This document shows, piece after piece, positions 30,637 through 39,250 of a stretch of DNA of 64,000 nt (positions are counted from its first letter, which is position 1; each line of letters opens with the position of its first letter). Source of the DNA: Paenibacillus sonchi (GTDB taxonomy: Bacteria; Bacillota; Bacilli; Paenibacillales; Paenibacillaceae); contig NZ_CP068595.1 of the NCBI RefSeq assembly GCF_016772475.1, positions 6,944,001-7,008,000 of the forward strand, given 5' to 3'. Both the position numbers and the translations under genes were made by a program. The notes under the pieces were generated by a model. That model did no database searches, had not been told where the DNA came from, and worked only from the letters and a program-made list of their open reading frames with translations.

Positions 30637-32430
30637 CTATTGTTGATTCTCCGACTTGGGAAGTTTAACCGTGACGACTGTCCCTCCACCCTGGCGGGGA
30701 GCGTAGCTGATTCCATATCGGGAGCCAAAATGCAAGTGGACCCGCTGATTGATATTGCGGATGCCGTAGCCGCCGGCCGGACTCGGGCTCTCATCATTTA
30801 AGATCTGCTCAATGGCCCTGTAATCCACCGGCTTGTAGCCGTTATCCGCTATGGTAATCAGAATTGTGTCCTCCTGAAGAACTGAAGTGATGAGGATTTC
30901 CCCGTCTTCAGCCATATTTTTGACACCATGGATGATGGCATTTTCGATCAGGGGCTGGAGGGTGATCTTGGGAATGAGATTCGTTTTGGTCTCCGGGGCG
31001 ATGTTCCAGATGACCGTGAATACATAGTCATACCGGTGCTGCTGCAGCTTGATATAGGCACTGGCATGCTCCAGCTCCTCCTCCAGCGTAATCAGCTCCC
31101 GGCCCCGGCTTAAGCTGATCTTCATCAGCTTCGATAGTTCCTTGATCATTTCCGCGGATTCGATATTGCCTTCCAGCGAGCTTTTCCAATAAATGCTCTC
31201 CAGAGTGTTATAGAGCAGATGCGGATTGATCTGCTGATAAAGCAGCTGCAGTTGGGATTCCTTCTGCTTCAGCTCCATCTGGTATTTATACATGATAAGA
31301 CTATTCAGCCTGCGGGCCATATCGTAAGTAGAAGCGATCAGTACACTGACTTCATCATTGGTCCCTCTCTGCGGGGTCTCGGGAACACGGTTGCCCGGCT
31401 CGTATTTGCGCACAAAAAAAGCCAGCTTCTGCAGTGGAGTCATGAGCGAACGCCAGAAATAAGTAATGATGATCAGCCCGAAGAGCGCGTAAGCAACCGT
31501 TATGTATTGAATCACCCGCTTCATTTCCTTCTGCTGCTGGAGCAGCGCTTTGACCGGGACCTTGTAGACCAGCTTCTGGGCAAAGGCATGGTTGTTGTTC
31601 ACCACATAGATGAAGTCATCCGTGATAATGTCCTCGGTTCCTTCGGGATCACCGGCCTCAGCCCCCTCCGGCAGGCCAATAACCTCTCCAGTCGCATTGG
31701 TGGTCGAAGCCAGTACCCGGTTGTTCATATCGGTCAAATAGATTTCGCCTTCCGGCAGGGAAATGGATTTCAGCGATTCGCCGATTTTGGACTCCATCTT
31801 GGTGACCACCAGCACGCCGATGGTTCCTGCCCCCCTGTAAATGCTGTTGACCGCCCGGACGTAAGTCAGTGTCTTGAGATTCTCGGCCTGCGGGCTAAGC
31901 TTCTCTGCGAACATTAAATACCCTCTGCCTTTCTGCTGCACGACCTGGTCAAACCAGTAGGGCTTCTCACCTGTGGAGAAAAAATACACGCCCGCCTTCT
32001 TCACCTGAGGAAAATTGGGAGCAAAAAAATAATAATTGTCGGGGTCGTACACGTACAGCGAGTAATAAATCCCGTCGCCCCGTCCGGCGCCCTGCGAGTA
32101 GCTGCCCAGCAGTTTTTCAATGGTTTCATAGCGTTCCACCCGCTCCATCACAGGCTCGCCGCCGCTGACATGCAGCTGCTGCAGAATCGGATTCTGAATC
32201 ACGGTGGTGGTAATCTTGTTCACTGTATCAATGTCTCGATTGATAATCGCAAAGTTCTGCTTGTTCAGCTCCACATAGGCATTGGTGACATGGCGCTTCA
32301 AAATTTCCTCCGCTTTGTAGTTGCCATAGCTGTTCAGGATCAGTATGGGCGAGATCATTATCAGAAACAGCAGAATCAGCTGCTGCTTGACGTTCAGCCT
32401 GACGATGGGCTTGATAAAACCAGACAACAT
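30637..32430 (-). CDS. Sensor histidine kinase, YesM type
   Basis: 597 residues: TM helix at about 16-36, an extracytoplasmic Cache-like sensor domain, second TM near 300-320, HAMP-like segment, His_kinase with QINPHLLYNTLES and an ATPase domain with ENAIIHG and IADNGY. The normal PHFLFNT motif is PHLLYNT here. It is first in an operon of kinase, regulator and importer. RBS GGAGGTG precedes the ATG. A cre-like site overlaps the probable promoter. Confidence 0.92.
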   Translation of the reverse strand: MLSGFIKPIVRLNVKQQLILLFLIMISPILILNSYGNYKAEEILKRHVTNAYVELNKQNFAIINRDIDTVNKITTTVIQNPILQQLHVSGGEPVMERVERYETIEKLLGSYSQGAGRGDGIYYSLYVYDPDNYYFFAPNFPQVKKAGVYFFSTGEKPYWFDQVVQQKGRGYLMFAEKLSPQAENLKTLTYVRAVNSIYRGAGTIGVLVVTKMESKIGESLKSISLPEGEIYLTDMNNRVLASTTNATGEVIGLPEGAEAGDPEGTEDIITDDFIYVVNNNHAFAQKLVYKVPVKALLQQQKEMKRVIQYITVAYALFGLIIITYFWRSLMTPLQKLAFFVRKYEPGNRVPETPQRGTNDEVSVLIASTYDMARRLNSLIMYKYQMELKQKESQLQLLYQQINPHLLYNTLESIYWKSSLEGNIESAEMIKELSKLMKISLSRGRELITLEEELEHASAYIKLQQHRYDYVFTVIWNIAPETKTNLIPKITLQPLIENAIIHGVKNMAEDGEILITSVLQEDTILITIADNGYKPVDYRAIEQILNDESPSPAGGYGIRNINQRVHLHFGSRYGISYAPRQGGGTVVTVKLPKSENQQ

Positions 32431-32465
32431 CTGGATACACCTCCAGTTTTAATAATATAGCAAAC

Positions 32466-32481
32466 AGATAAGCGCTTACAT
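32466..32481. promoter_or_regulatory. cre-like site at the third importer operon promoter
   Basis: On the minus strand TGTAAGCGCTTATC, 12 of 14 bases as in the strong cre form TGTAAGCGCTTACA. It lies about 35-50 bp before the kinase ATG, just upstream of TATATT, so CcpA binding should repress the operon when a preferred sugar is present. Confidence 0.6.
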
Positions 32482-32548
32482 AGGTTTATTTCAATGGAAA
32501 TGATGTTCAGTTATATGTATTTTTTCAGTTAGCAGCGGATTGAAGAGG

Positions 32549-32727
32549 CAAAGGGGAGTCACTAATTTGCTCGAAGCCCCTATTCACCGCTGGCGAAGTG
32601 GAAAAAGGGTAACTAATTCAGCTCATTTTGCTACTTATGAGGGAGTAGAGCCAAATTAAGTTCCTTTTTCCACTTAAACATCATAATTGTTAATTTTGGG
32701 ATGAAATAAGTTTCCTTTTTCCAACTA
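32549..32727. repeat. Intergenic repeat family A, copy 1
   Basis: About 180 bp. It contains AAGTGGAAAAAGGGTAACT and its inverted partner AGTTCCTTTTTCCACTT around a ~45-bp centre, then a further AAGTTTCCTTTTTCCAACTA. A second, roughly 65-70% identical copy lies at 33105-33290. No coding potential is seen. It looks like a REP/BIME-style palindromic element. Confidence 0.7.
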
Positions 32728-32730
32728 TTT

Positions 32731-32946
32731 AGATTGAACTTGAAAAATTAAGAAAAAGGGGAAAAGTGGTGGAGGAGAAGTTTGGAACTGTAGGAGCGGT
32801 AGCGTCCGCCTTTGTCTGCGGATTTCCACCGCGAACAGCGGTTTGCAATCAAGAAATCTGCAGACAACAGCGGCCGGAAGTCCAAACATTCTCTGGAGTC
32901 ACGGCCAATCCCAAAATCGAAAAATCTCGAGTTTAGTTTATATAGC
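32731..32946 (+). repeat. MITE-like element, copy 1
   Basis: 216 bp. The core (GTTTGGAACTGTAGGAGCGG, CTGCGGATTTCCACCGCGAA, ATCTGCAGACAACAGCGGCC) is repeated at ~85-90% identity, in inverted orientation, at 48331-48546. The ends are weak inverted repeats in this copy (GATTGAACTTGA and TTTAGTTTATATA). No transposase is encoded. Confidence 0.7.
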
Positions 32947-33003
32947 ATTGCTCAGCTACTTCTTCAACAGGCGCTACTTAGAAAAAACTATTAAATTCGA
33001 CTG

Positions 33004-33057
33004 AGAACAAAAACGGCTGTGCCGTCCTCCACAGGACAGCGCAGCCGTCTTTGTTCT
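33004..33057. repeat. Strong isolated hairpin
   Basis: AGAACAAAAACGGCTG pairs with CAGCCGTCTTTGTTCT, extending inward to GTCC/GGAC: about 24 bp of stem with a 6-base loop. No gene is within 450 bp. The ACGGCTGTGCCGTCC arm resembles the hairpins at 35214 and 49445, so it may be a diverged member of that family. Confidence 0.6.
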
Positions 33058-33104
33058 AGCGTTTACCTCGAGAACGATTCCCCGTGAATCCTACGGCAAC
33101 TCTT

Positions 33105-33290
33105 TAAGTGGAAAAAGGTTACCTAATTTGCCGGAGTACCCTATCCTCGGGCAGATGAAGTGGAAAAAGGGACACTAATTCAGCCCATTTCGCCATTGGA
33201 CAAGAGATGTACCCCAATTAAGTTTACTTTTTCCACTTAAATTTCAGGATTTCTTAATTTTCGGAAAAATAAGTTCCCTTTTTCCAACTA
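33105..33290. repeat. Intergenic repeat family A, copy 2
   Basis: Aligns with 32549-32727 along its full length, including GAAGTGGAAAAAGGG-ACTAATTCAGC, CCAATTAAGTTTACTTTTTCC and AAGTTCCCTTTTTCCAACTA. The inverted GTGGAAAAAGG / CCTTTTTCCAC blocks are better conserved than the spacers, which suggests selection on structure. Confidence 0.7.
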
Positions 33291-33400
33291 ACACCTGCGA
33301 AGCCGGTAAAGACGGATCGCCCTATTCCTTCGCGATCGATCCGCAGCCGTTACGGACAGGAAAGCCGTTATTGATAGAAGATTCGGCTATTCAGCAGGTT

Positions 33401-33423
33401 AACGGACAGAGATGCCCTTATTT
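33401..33423. repeat. Left arm of a palindromic repeat split by the insertion sequence
   Basis: AACGGACAGAGATGCCCTTA continues into TTT and is the inverted copy of AAATAAGGGCTCCTCTGT (33509-33526) plus CCGCTT (35111-35116). The two halves of the right arm are now separated by the IS element. The flanking DNA at 33291-33526 has no gene. Confidence 0.6.
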
Positions 33424-33526
33424 GTCCCTCTCCCCTTTATTCCAGGCTCCATCGAACGATATAACGGCTCCTGAGTTCGTAACTGCTGAAAAAGTAAGAT
33501 TTTTGGCAAAATAAGGGCTCCTCTGT

Positions 33527-35101
33527 CACTAGCGTTGCATAAAAGCTCCCACAACATTTGATTTAGATAAATTAACTATATTTGTGAAATTTTATTTTAT
33601 TTTCATGGGCATAAACTGAAAAATCCCCTATTGTAAAGATGTAGGTCGTTATCCAACCCCAACTTTACAAAAGGAGACTCACCATGGATAACATACCTAA
33701 AATGACCGTCATTCGTCAATGCCTTTCTTTATTGCCTACCTTGTCCCCCACTTGCGTCCCTTTGGACTATGGGGTAAAAAAGCTGCGTACCCTCGCACTA
33801 TTGCAGCTTTCGGTAACCGCTCATCTTTTGCGCTGGGAATCCTACCGCGAGTATGCGTGGCAGCTCGACGCTTCCCCTGATCTGCAGGAACTCCTAGGGC
33901 TTCCAAGCATTAGTGCTTCACAGGTCAGCCGGCGGATGAATCAGTTGCCTACGGCCTTGCTGGAACATCTGTTTTATGCCCTAACCCATCTTATCAAAAA
34001 CCTGTCCCGTCCTGCCTCGAGCGGGCTGCTTCAGCGAGTCGGGCGGTTACTTCTTGTGGATGCCAGTTGCTTGAAACTTCCTGCCTTTTTGTCTGACTGG
34101 GCCCGGGTGACGCGGGACCGCTGCGGCGTTAAAATTCATGTCTCGTACGCGGTGACTTCCCCGGAACATACCTTCGTTCAGCACATGGTGCCTTCCACGG
34201 GGAATGTGAGTGACTACGAAGGATCGGATCTGTTGCTGCACGAGGAAGAGGTCACCTATGTCCTGGATCGCGGGTACGTATGCTACGAGCGGATGGACCG
34301 CTGGATTGAAGGTGGGCTGAATTTTGTGATGCGCATCGCCGACCACCATCAAGCCAATGTGCTCCACGAGCACCCCGTTCCGGAAGGAAGCCGCATCCTG
34401 CGGGACGCCACCGTCCAAATGGGGAGCGGATATACGGCGATGGAGCAACGCGTTCGTCTCGTCGAATTTACGGATGAAAAGGGACGATTGTACCGAATTG
34501 TGACCACGCAATGGGAGGCCTCCGCCGAAGATATCGCAGAGATATACAAGCACCGGTGGCTGATCGAACTCTTTTTTAAGTGGCTGAAGCAGCATCTGCG
34601 GTTGGTTCGCTTGCAAAGTACCCAGCCGCAGGGAATCTGAAATCATTTGTACCTCTCTCTGATTGCCCATGCGCTGACACTGTACATTCGTTACACGCAA
34701 GCGCCGGAGAAAACAGAATGGGAAGTCCTCAAACGATTGCGAATTCATGCGGCCAAAGAGCACACGTGGGAAGAATTCATCCAGGAGCTCAACCGAAGGC
34801 CGACCCGAACGTCCAAAGGACGAAGAAAGACCGGGGCGAAGCGCAGAACACCGACACTCGACCATCCAGTAGCCTACACCAAAGCAGTCAACGAAAAACG
34901 GATCGTGGATCGGAAGCAGAAAAAAGCGGGTATCGAGCAGAACAAGAACAACAAATAAAGAGTGTTATGGAATAATATGGATGACAATGACCTAAGCTTA
35001 AGAAAGGTCGTTCATTTTCTTCTTGACTGAATATATTGTGAAAATAATCACTAAATTCAATTGTCATTGCGGTTAATGTCAGTGTTTATGCAACGCTAGT
35101 G
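33527..35101 (+). mobile_element. IS4-family-like insertion sequence, complete ends
   Basis: 1575 bp bounded by perfect 17-bp terminal inverted repeats CACTAGCGTTGCATAAA (33527-33543 and its complement at 35085-35101). It is flanked by a 9-bp direct repeat CTCCTCTGT at 33518-33526 and 35102-35110, a clear target-site duplication. It encodes one DDE transposase, interrupted by an in-frame TGA. The intact duplication and ends point to a recent insertion. Confidence 0.93.
33684..34958 (+). pseudogene. IS4-family transposase with in-frame stop
   Basis: 425 codons read in one frame, interrupted by TGA at 34638-34640. The surrounding residues (…STQPQGI-stop-NHLYLSLIAHAL…) suggest TGG (Trp) mutated to TGA. 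DDE residues are visible in LLVDASCLKLP, YVLDRGY and the YREK-type motif YKHRWLIELFFKWLK. The second half also has a TTG start at 34647. Unlike the other broken genes in this window the lesion is a substitution, so it is more credible as real inactivation. A C-terminal Lys/Arg-rich tail follows. Confidence 0.88.
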
Positions 35102-35213
35102 CTCCTCTGTCCGCTTCAGTCCCCGGATGGAGCCCAATCCTTCTGCATCGTTTATATCCTGTGAGACTTCCAAGATATCCACATTTTTTTACACTGTATA
35201 ATTTCCTATGCAA

Positions 35214-35310
35214 CAAGTGGAAACGGCTACGCCGTCCTTATTAGGACGGTAGCCGTTTCAGCGAGAAATAGAAGGATAATTTATAGCGTAAAGCATATAA
35301 ATTATATTTC
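35214..35310 (+). repeat. Hairpin-plus-tail repeat family B, copy 1
   Basis: CAAGTGGAAACGGCTACGCC leads into a hairpin (AAACGGCTACGCCGTCCT / AGGACGGTAGCCGTTT) followed by a conserved tail CAGCGAGAAATAGAAGGATA and ATTTATAGCGT. A ~85% identical copy in the same orientation lies at 49445-49545. Each copy ends against the A run of a minus-strand terminator. The rest of 35111-35213 holds nothing I recognise. Confidence 0.75.
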
Positions 35311-35338
35311 AAAAAAAGGAACTGTCATTAGACAGTCC
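35311..35338 (-). terminator. Terminator of the esterase gene
   Basis: GGACTGTC and GACAGTTCC around TAAT followed by seven T on the minus strand, 60 bp past the stop at 35398. Confidence 0.85.
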
Positions 35339-35397
35339 CCTTGCATGATCATCTAGGAACGATGATGTTTCGAATATTCTTTAGAAAAGACTTTCAC

Positions 35398-36195
35398 CTA
35401 CTTCGTATAGCCGTTTAACGCCAGCCAGGACGCGCAGGCCTCAGTCCAGCTCCGGGTGTGCGGCTCCCCGCCGGCCAGGCCAAGCCCATGCTGGCCATGA
35501 GCATACACGTGAAGATCAAACGGAATGCGGTGACGGCTTAACGCAGCAGCAAATTGCAGGCTGTTCTCCACAGGTACCGCTCCGTCATCCGAAGTATGCC
35601 ACAGGAAGGCAGGCGGGGTAGCTGCCGTAACCTGAAGCTCGCTGCTGAGACGTTTCACCAGCTCCGGATCGGGGTCGGTCCCCAGCTGATTCTCCCTGGA
35701 GCCCTGATGGGTCACTCCTTCAGCCATGGATATTACCGGATAACATAGAATCAACAAATCCGGACGGCAGGACTTCCGTTCCAAAGGTTCTGAAGCTTCT
35801 TCATCACCCGCATCGAACAGAACGCCGGCAGCAGAAGCTAAATGTCCGCCTGCCGAAAATCCCAGGATTCCCAGTCTGTCAGGATCTACCCCATACTCTT
35901 CAGCGCGGTAACGGATCGTGCGGAGCGCACGCTGTGCATCCCGCAGCGCATGGGGGTATCCATAAGGCGCTACGCGGTATCGCAGCACAAAAGCCGAGAT
36001 TCCCAGTGTATTCAGCCATTCAGCCACCGGTCCTCCTTCGTGGTCTGCACGCATGCCATACCCGCCGCCCGGACAGACAAGCACAGCGGCGTTCTTGTCG
36101 CCTTCCACCAGATAAGGCGTAATCGCCGGGCAATCCTCATCGCTTGTTCCCAGTGCGCCAGGCGCCCCTTCCGGCCATAACAACATTGTCTTCAT
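35398..36195 (-). CDS. Alpha/beta-hydrolase esterase (acetylesterase-like)
   Basis: 265 residues. Nucleophile Ser lies in GFSAGG, the acid in HTSDDGAVP and the His in GQHGLGL. An oxyanion-hole segment VCPGGGYGM is near residue 45. This layout resembles the BD-FAE/Axe-type esterases that remove acetyl groups from xylan or oligosaccharides. It appears cytoplasmic, since no signal peptide is seen. The start at 36195 has GAGGG at good spacing; the ATG 6 bp upstream abuts the Shine-Dalgarno sequence. It lies downstream of pgmB and the GH65 genes on the same strand. Substrate is inferred only loosely. Confidence 0.85.
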   Translation of the reverse strand: MKTMLLWPEGAPGALGTSDEDCPAITPYLVEGDKNAAVLVCPGGGYGMRADHEGGPVAEWLNTLGISAFVLRYRVAPYGYPHALRDAQRALRTIRYRAEEYGVDPDRLGILGFSAGGHLASAAGVLFDAGDEEASEPLERKSCRPDLLILCYPVISMAEGVTHQGSRENQLGTDPDPELVKRLSSELQVTAATPPAFLWHTSDDGAVPVENSLQFAAALSRHRIPFDLHVYAHGQHGLGLAGGEPHTRSWTEACASWLALNGYTK

Positions 36196-36281
36196 GTTCA
36201 TCCCTCAAGCTTTCTTCCATTGGATAGAATTATTTCATACAGGAAATCGCTTTCTTTCCCTGCAATAAGTCTACCAAGGTC

Positions 36282-36911
36282 CTACAATTCATGCAATCCG
36301 GTTATGACGACATCGGCTTCCGCCAGCATTTCCCGCTTGCCGATGCCAACCACCCGCATCCCTGCCGCTCTGGCGGCGGCAACCCCCGCTTCCGCATCCT
36401 CAAAAACCACACAATCCGCAGGCTGCAGCCCAAGCCTGCGGCAGGCGGTCTGAAAGACCTCGGGGTCCGGTTTGGCGCGGGATACGGTGTTGCCGTCAAC
36501 AACCGCATCGAACAGCCCGGTTATCTTCAGCTTATCCAGGATGAATACGGCGTTTTTGCTGGCAGAGCCCAGAGCAATGCCTATCCCCCGCTCCTTAAGC
36601 CTGCCGAGATATTCGCGGACGCCCGGCAGCAGCTCCGAATCATCCAGGCGCGAGATATAGTCTACATATCGCCGATTCTTCCGTTCGGCCATTGCCGCCT
36701 TCTCCGCTTCATCGAATTCCAGGCCGCCGATCTCCAGCAGAATATCAAGTGATCTCATACGGCTGACCCCCTTCAGCCTTTCGTTATGCGCCTCCGTGAA
36801 TTCGAACCCGAGGTCTGCGGCAAGCGAGCGCCAGGCCAGATAATGATATTTGGCCGTGTTTACAATTACACCGTCCAAATCAAAGATTGCACCCTTCATA
36901 TGCTCCATCAT
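36282..36911 (-). CDS. pgmB: Beta-phosphoglucomutase
   Basis: 209 residues, HAD superfamily. The catalytic DxD is in AIFDLDGVIVNT, followed by the cap motif KYHYLAW; later motifs are LGSASKN and the acidic FEDAEAG. It converts beta-glucose-1-phosphate to glucose-6-phosphate. It lies 43 bp downstream of the second GH65 phosphorylase, the usual partner that makes its substrate. The start at 36911 follows GGAGAGGA; ATGs at 36908 and 36899 are alternatives. Confidence 0.93.
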   Translation of the reverse strand: MMEHMKGAIFDLDGVIVNTAKYHYLAWRSLAADLGFEFTEAHNERLKGVSRMRSLDILLEIGGLEFDEAEKAAMAERKNRRYVDYISRLDDSELLPGVREYLGRLKERGIGIALGSASKNAVFILDKLKITGLFDAVVDGNTVSRAKPDPEVFQTACRRLGLQPADCVVFEDAEAGVAAARAAGMRVVGIGKREMLAEADVVITGLHEL

Positions 36912-36954
36912 GTATATTCTATCCTCTCCATGTAAATAAACTTTCTGGCTTTTA

Positions 36955-39250
36955 TCAATTTTCTGCCGCTGCCGGTTCCGCCAAGCGCAGCCGCAGCTCT
37001 GCACCTGGTCCGCACAGCTCAGCCGGGCCGCCGAATCCGGCAAAAGCCAGAGCCTCACGGTTGCCCGCTGCCGCTGTAATCACGATTTCATCACGAGTGA
37101 CACGCAGGCTGTATTGACCTCCGCGCAGTGTAACCGGCAGTTCGACCGACTGCCAATGCTTGGGCAGCGCCGGCTTCAGGCAGACGGTAGCTCCGTCGAA
37201 CTGCACCCCGCGAAGCCAAGCACCGCGGCCATCCACGCCCCGCCATTCGCTGCCGGATGCGTGCCTCCGATATAGAGATCCCCCACATATTGCTTCGATT
37301 CTCCGGTAAGATCAACAGTAGCCGTCCGCATAAAATATGGATAACCCCAATCCGGCGAGCCGATCTCAGCCGCCACCAGCGCGTAGATGCATGGGCTAAG
37401 GCTGGAGCCATGCTCGGTGCGCGGTTCATAGAACTCCCAGTTCGCCTGCTTCACTTCCTTAGTAAAAGCTGATTTGAACAGGTTCAGCATCAGCACAACA
37501 TCCGCCTGCTTCAGGATTCTGGTGGTGGTGGCGAGCCCGTTGCCACCGCCCCAATATTCGTTTTTGTTAATCACCCGTGACCTCAGCTCCGTCAAAGTGA
37601 CCTCTTCGAGCTGGAAATAACGGTCAAATTGTTCAATCAGGAGCGTATCCGGGTCCGGCTGGGGAAGATACAGCCCCTCCAGCAGCGTCCGGAATTCTGT
37701 CAGGAACGGGCCTCCTGTAAATTGCCTATGCAATTCGCGGTAAGCTTCCGGGTACCTGCCCTCCAGCAATTCTGCACTGCGCAGGGCAATTTCCAGGGTT
37801 TCTTTCACCAAGGCATTAGTAAATGCGTTATTGTTCACACGCTCGTGATATTCATCCGGACCGGTAACATCCAGAATCTCATAGCGCTCTTTTACCGGAT
37901 TGTAATAGGCATACGAATAGAAAAACCGCGCACACTCCCAAATAACCTCGGCCCCGCCGTCCAGCAGCAGGCTGTCGTCACCTGTAAACTGAATGTACTG
38001 CCAAATTCCATGCACCACATCGGCACTGATATGGACCTGCTTATCACGGAAATACGTCCGTATAGGGCGGCCCGTAAAGACATCATTCACATTGAAAAGA
38101 GTGCAGGCATCATCACCCGAATCCTGACTCTCCCAGGCATAGAACGCCCCAAGATATCCGTACTCAGCCGCTTTGCGCCGCGCGCCATCCAGCGTGTGAA
38201 TCCGGTACATCATCAGATTGCGGGCAACTCCGGGATCACTGTGGAGAAAAAAGGCAGCATGAACATTTCTGTATCCCAGAATACCGCGCCTTTGTAGACC
38301 TGGCCGGATAAGCCCCGTGCCGGGATGGACACCTTCTCCGACGCCGTAGGCGCGATAATCATCAGCTGATACATGCTGTATCTGAGCGCTAACTGTGCGG
38401 CAGCGTCACCTTCAATGAGGCAATCGCAGCGGGACCAGCGTTCCTCCCACGCTCTTCGGTGAGCCTGCAGCAGTTCCCGGTACCCTTTCTCTGCTGCCGC
38501 CTGAACCGCTTGCTCTGCCAATTCCTCCGGAGCACCTTCCATGTCCAGACCGGTATATACGGCTGCATATTTGAACCATTCATAGATCTCTCCAGCCTTG
38601 GCATCAAAAGTAACCCTCCGCAGGGCTCCAGCCTTGGAGAGCTTCAGCCTGCCAAATCCGAACACTGACAGCTCAGCTGCAGCAACCGGAAGCTGGAGCT
38701 CCCCCGTGGCCGCAGAAGCCAGCAGCACCCCATCCTTGAACACTTCCTCCTTATCCTGCAGATGGGGGCCGTTAATATCCCACACTTCACTGTCGATGCC
38801 CGTCTCAATCGTGATCCGGCAGTCCGCTGTACACTTCACAGTCTGCCTGCTGGCCAGCACATGCAGCTCAGCCATACTGGCAAAACGTTCAGCCGTGTAG
38901 ATCAGCTCGCCGCCCTCCGGGATGCGGTAAACCGTCTCTCTCCGGTGAACCGCACTGCGGATATCCAGCTCCTGCTTGTGATCCAGCGGTTCAGTCTCCA
39001 GAACACTGAGGCGCTGTCCGTTGCAGACCAATGCCGTGTACAACCCGTTGGGAGCATTAACCGGCTCCCGCCACCGCTCTCCGGCCTGATCGTACACGCC
39101 CGCGAGCGTCACCGCAGCCAGCTGATCCCTGCCGAACTCCTCCAGGGTGCCGCGATAGCCCATATAGCCATTTCCCGTCATGTATTTGTTGCCGTTGGTT
39201 ATGATCCGGGCCTTGTCAAAACTTGAATCGCGAACGGTCCAGCTCATCAT
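36955..39250 (-). CDS. GH65 family disaccharide phosphorylase, two frameshifts as given
   Basis: Corrected length is about 765 residues. Frame 1 starts MMSWTVRDSSFDKARIITNG and breaks near 38224, where adding G to CCGGAGTTGCC gives VIPEVARNLMMYR. Frame 2 breaks near 37206, where adding G to GCGGGGTGCAG gives GFAGVQFDGATVCLKP. The catalytic segment is VTGPDEYHERVNNNAFTN (Glu in GPDEY) and the phosphate-binding loop HGSSLSP is present. GH65 enzymes phosphorolyse alpha-glucosides such as maltose, trehalose, kojibiose or nigerose to beta-glucose-1-phosphate; the linkage cannot be read here. It overlaps the upstream GH65 gene by ATGA. Confidence 0.88.

Noticed and set aside
32560..33300. Possible CRISPR array in the repeat nest
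   Set aside because: The repeats are long, imperfect, palindromic and only two copies, with no regular spacers and no cas genes.
34047..34865. 272-codon minus-strand frame within the insertion sequence
   Set aside because: Antisense to the transposase with DDE motifs; no start signal and low-complexity arginine-rich product.
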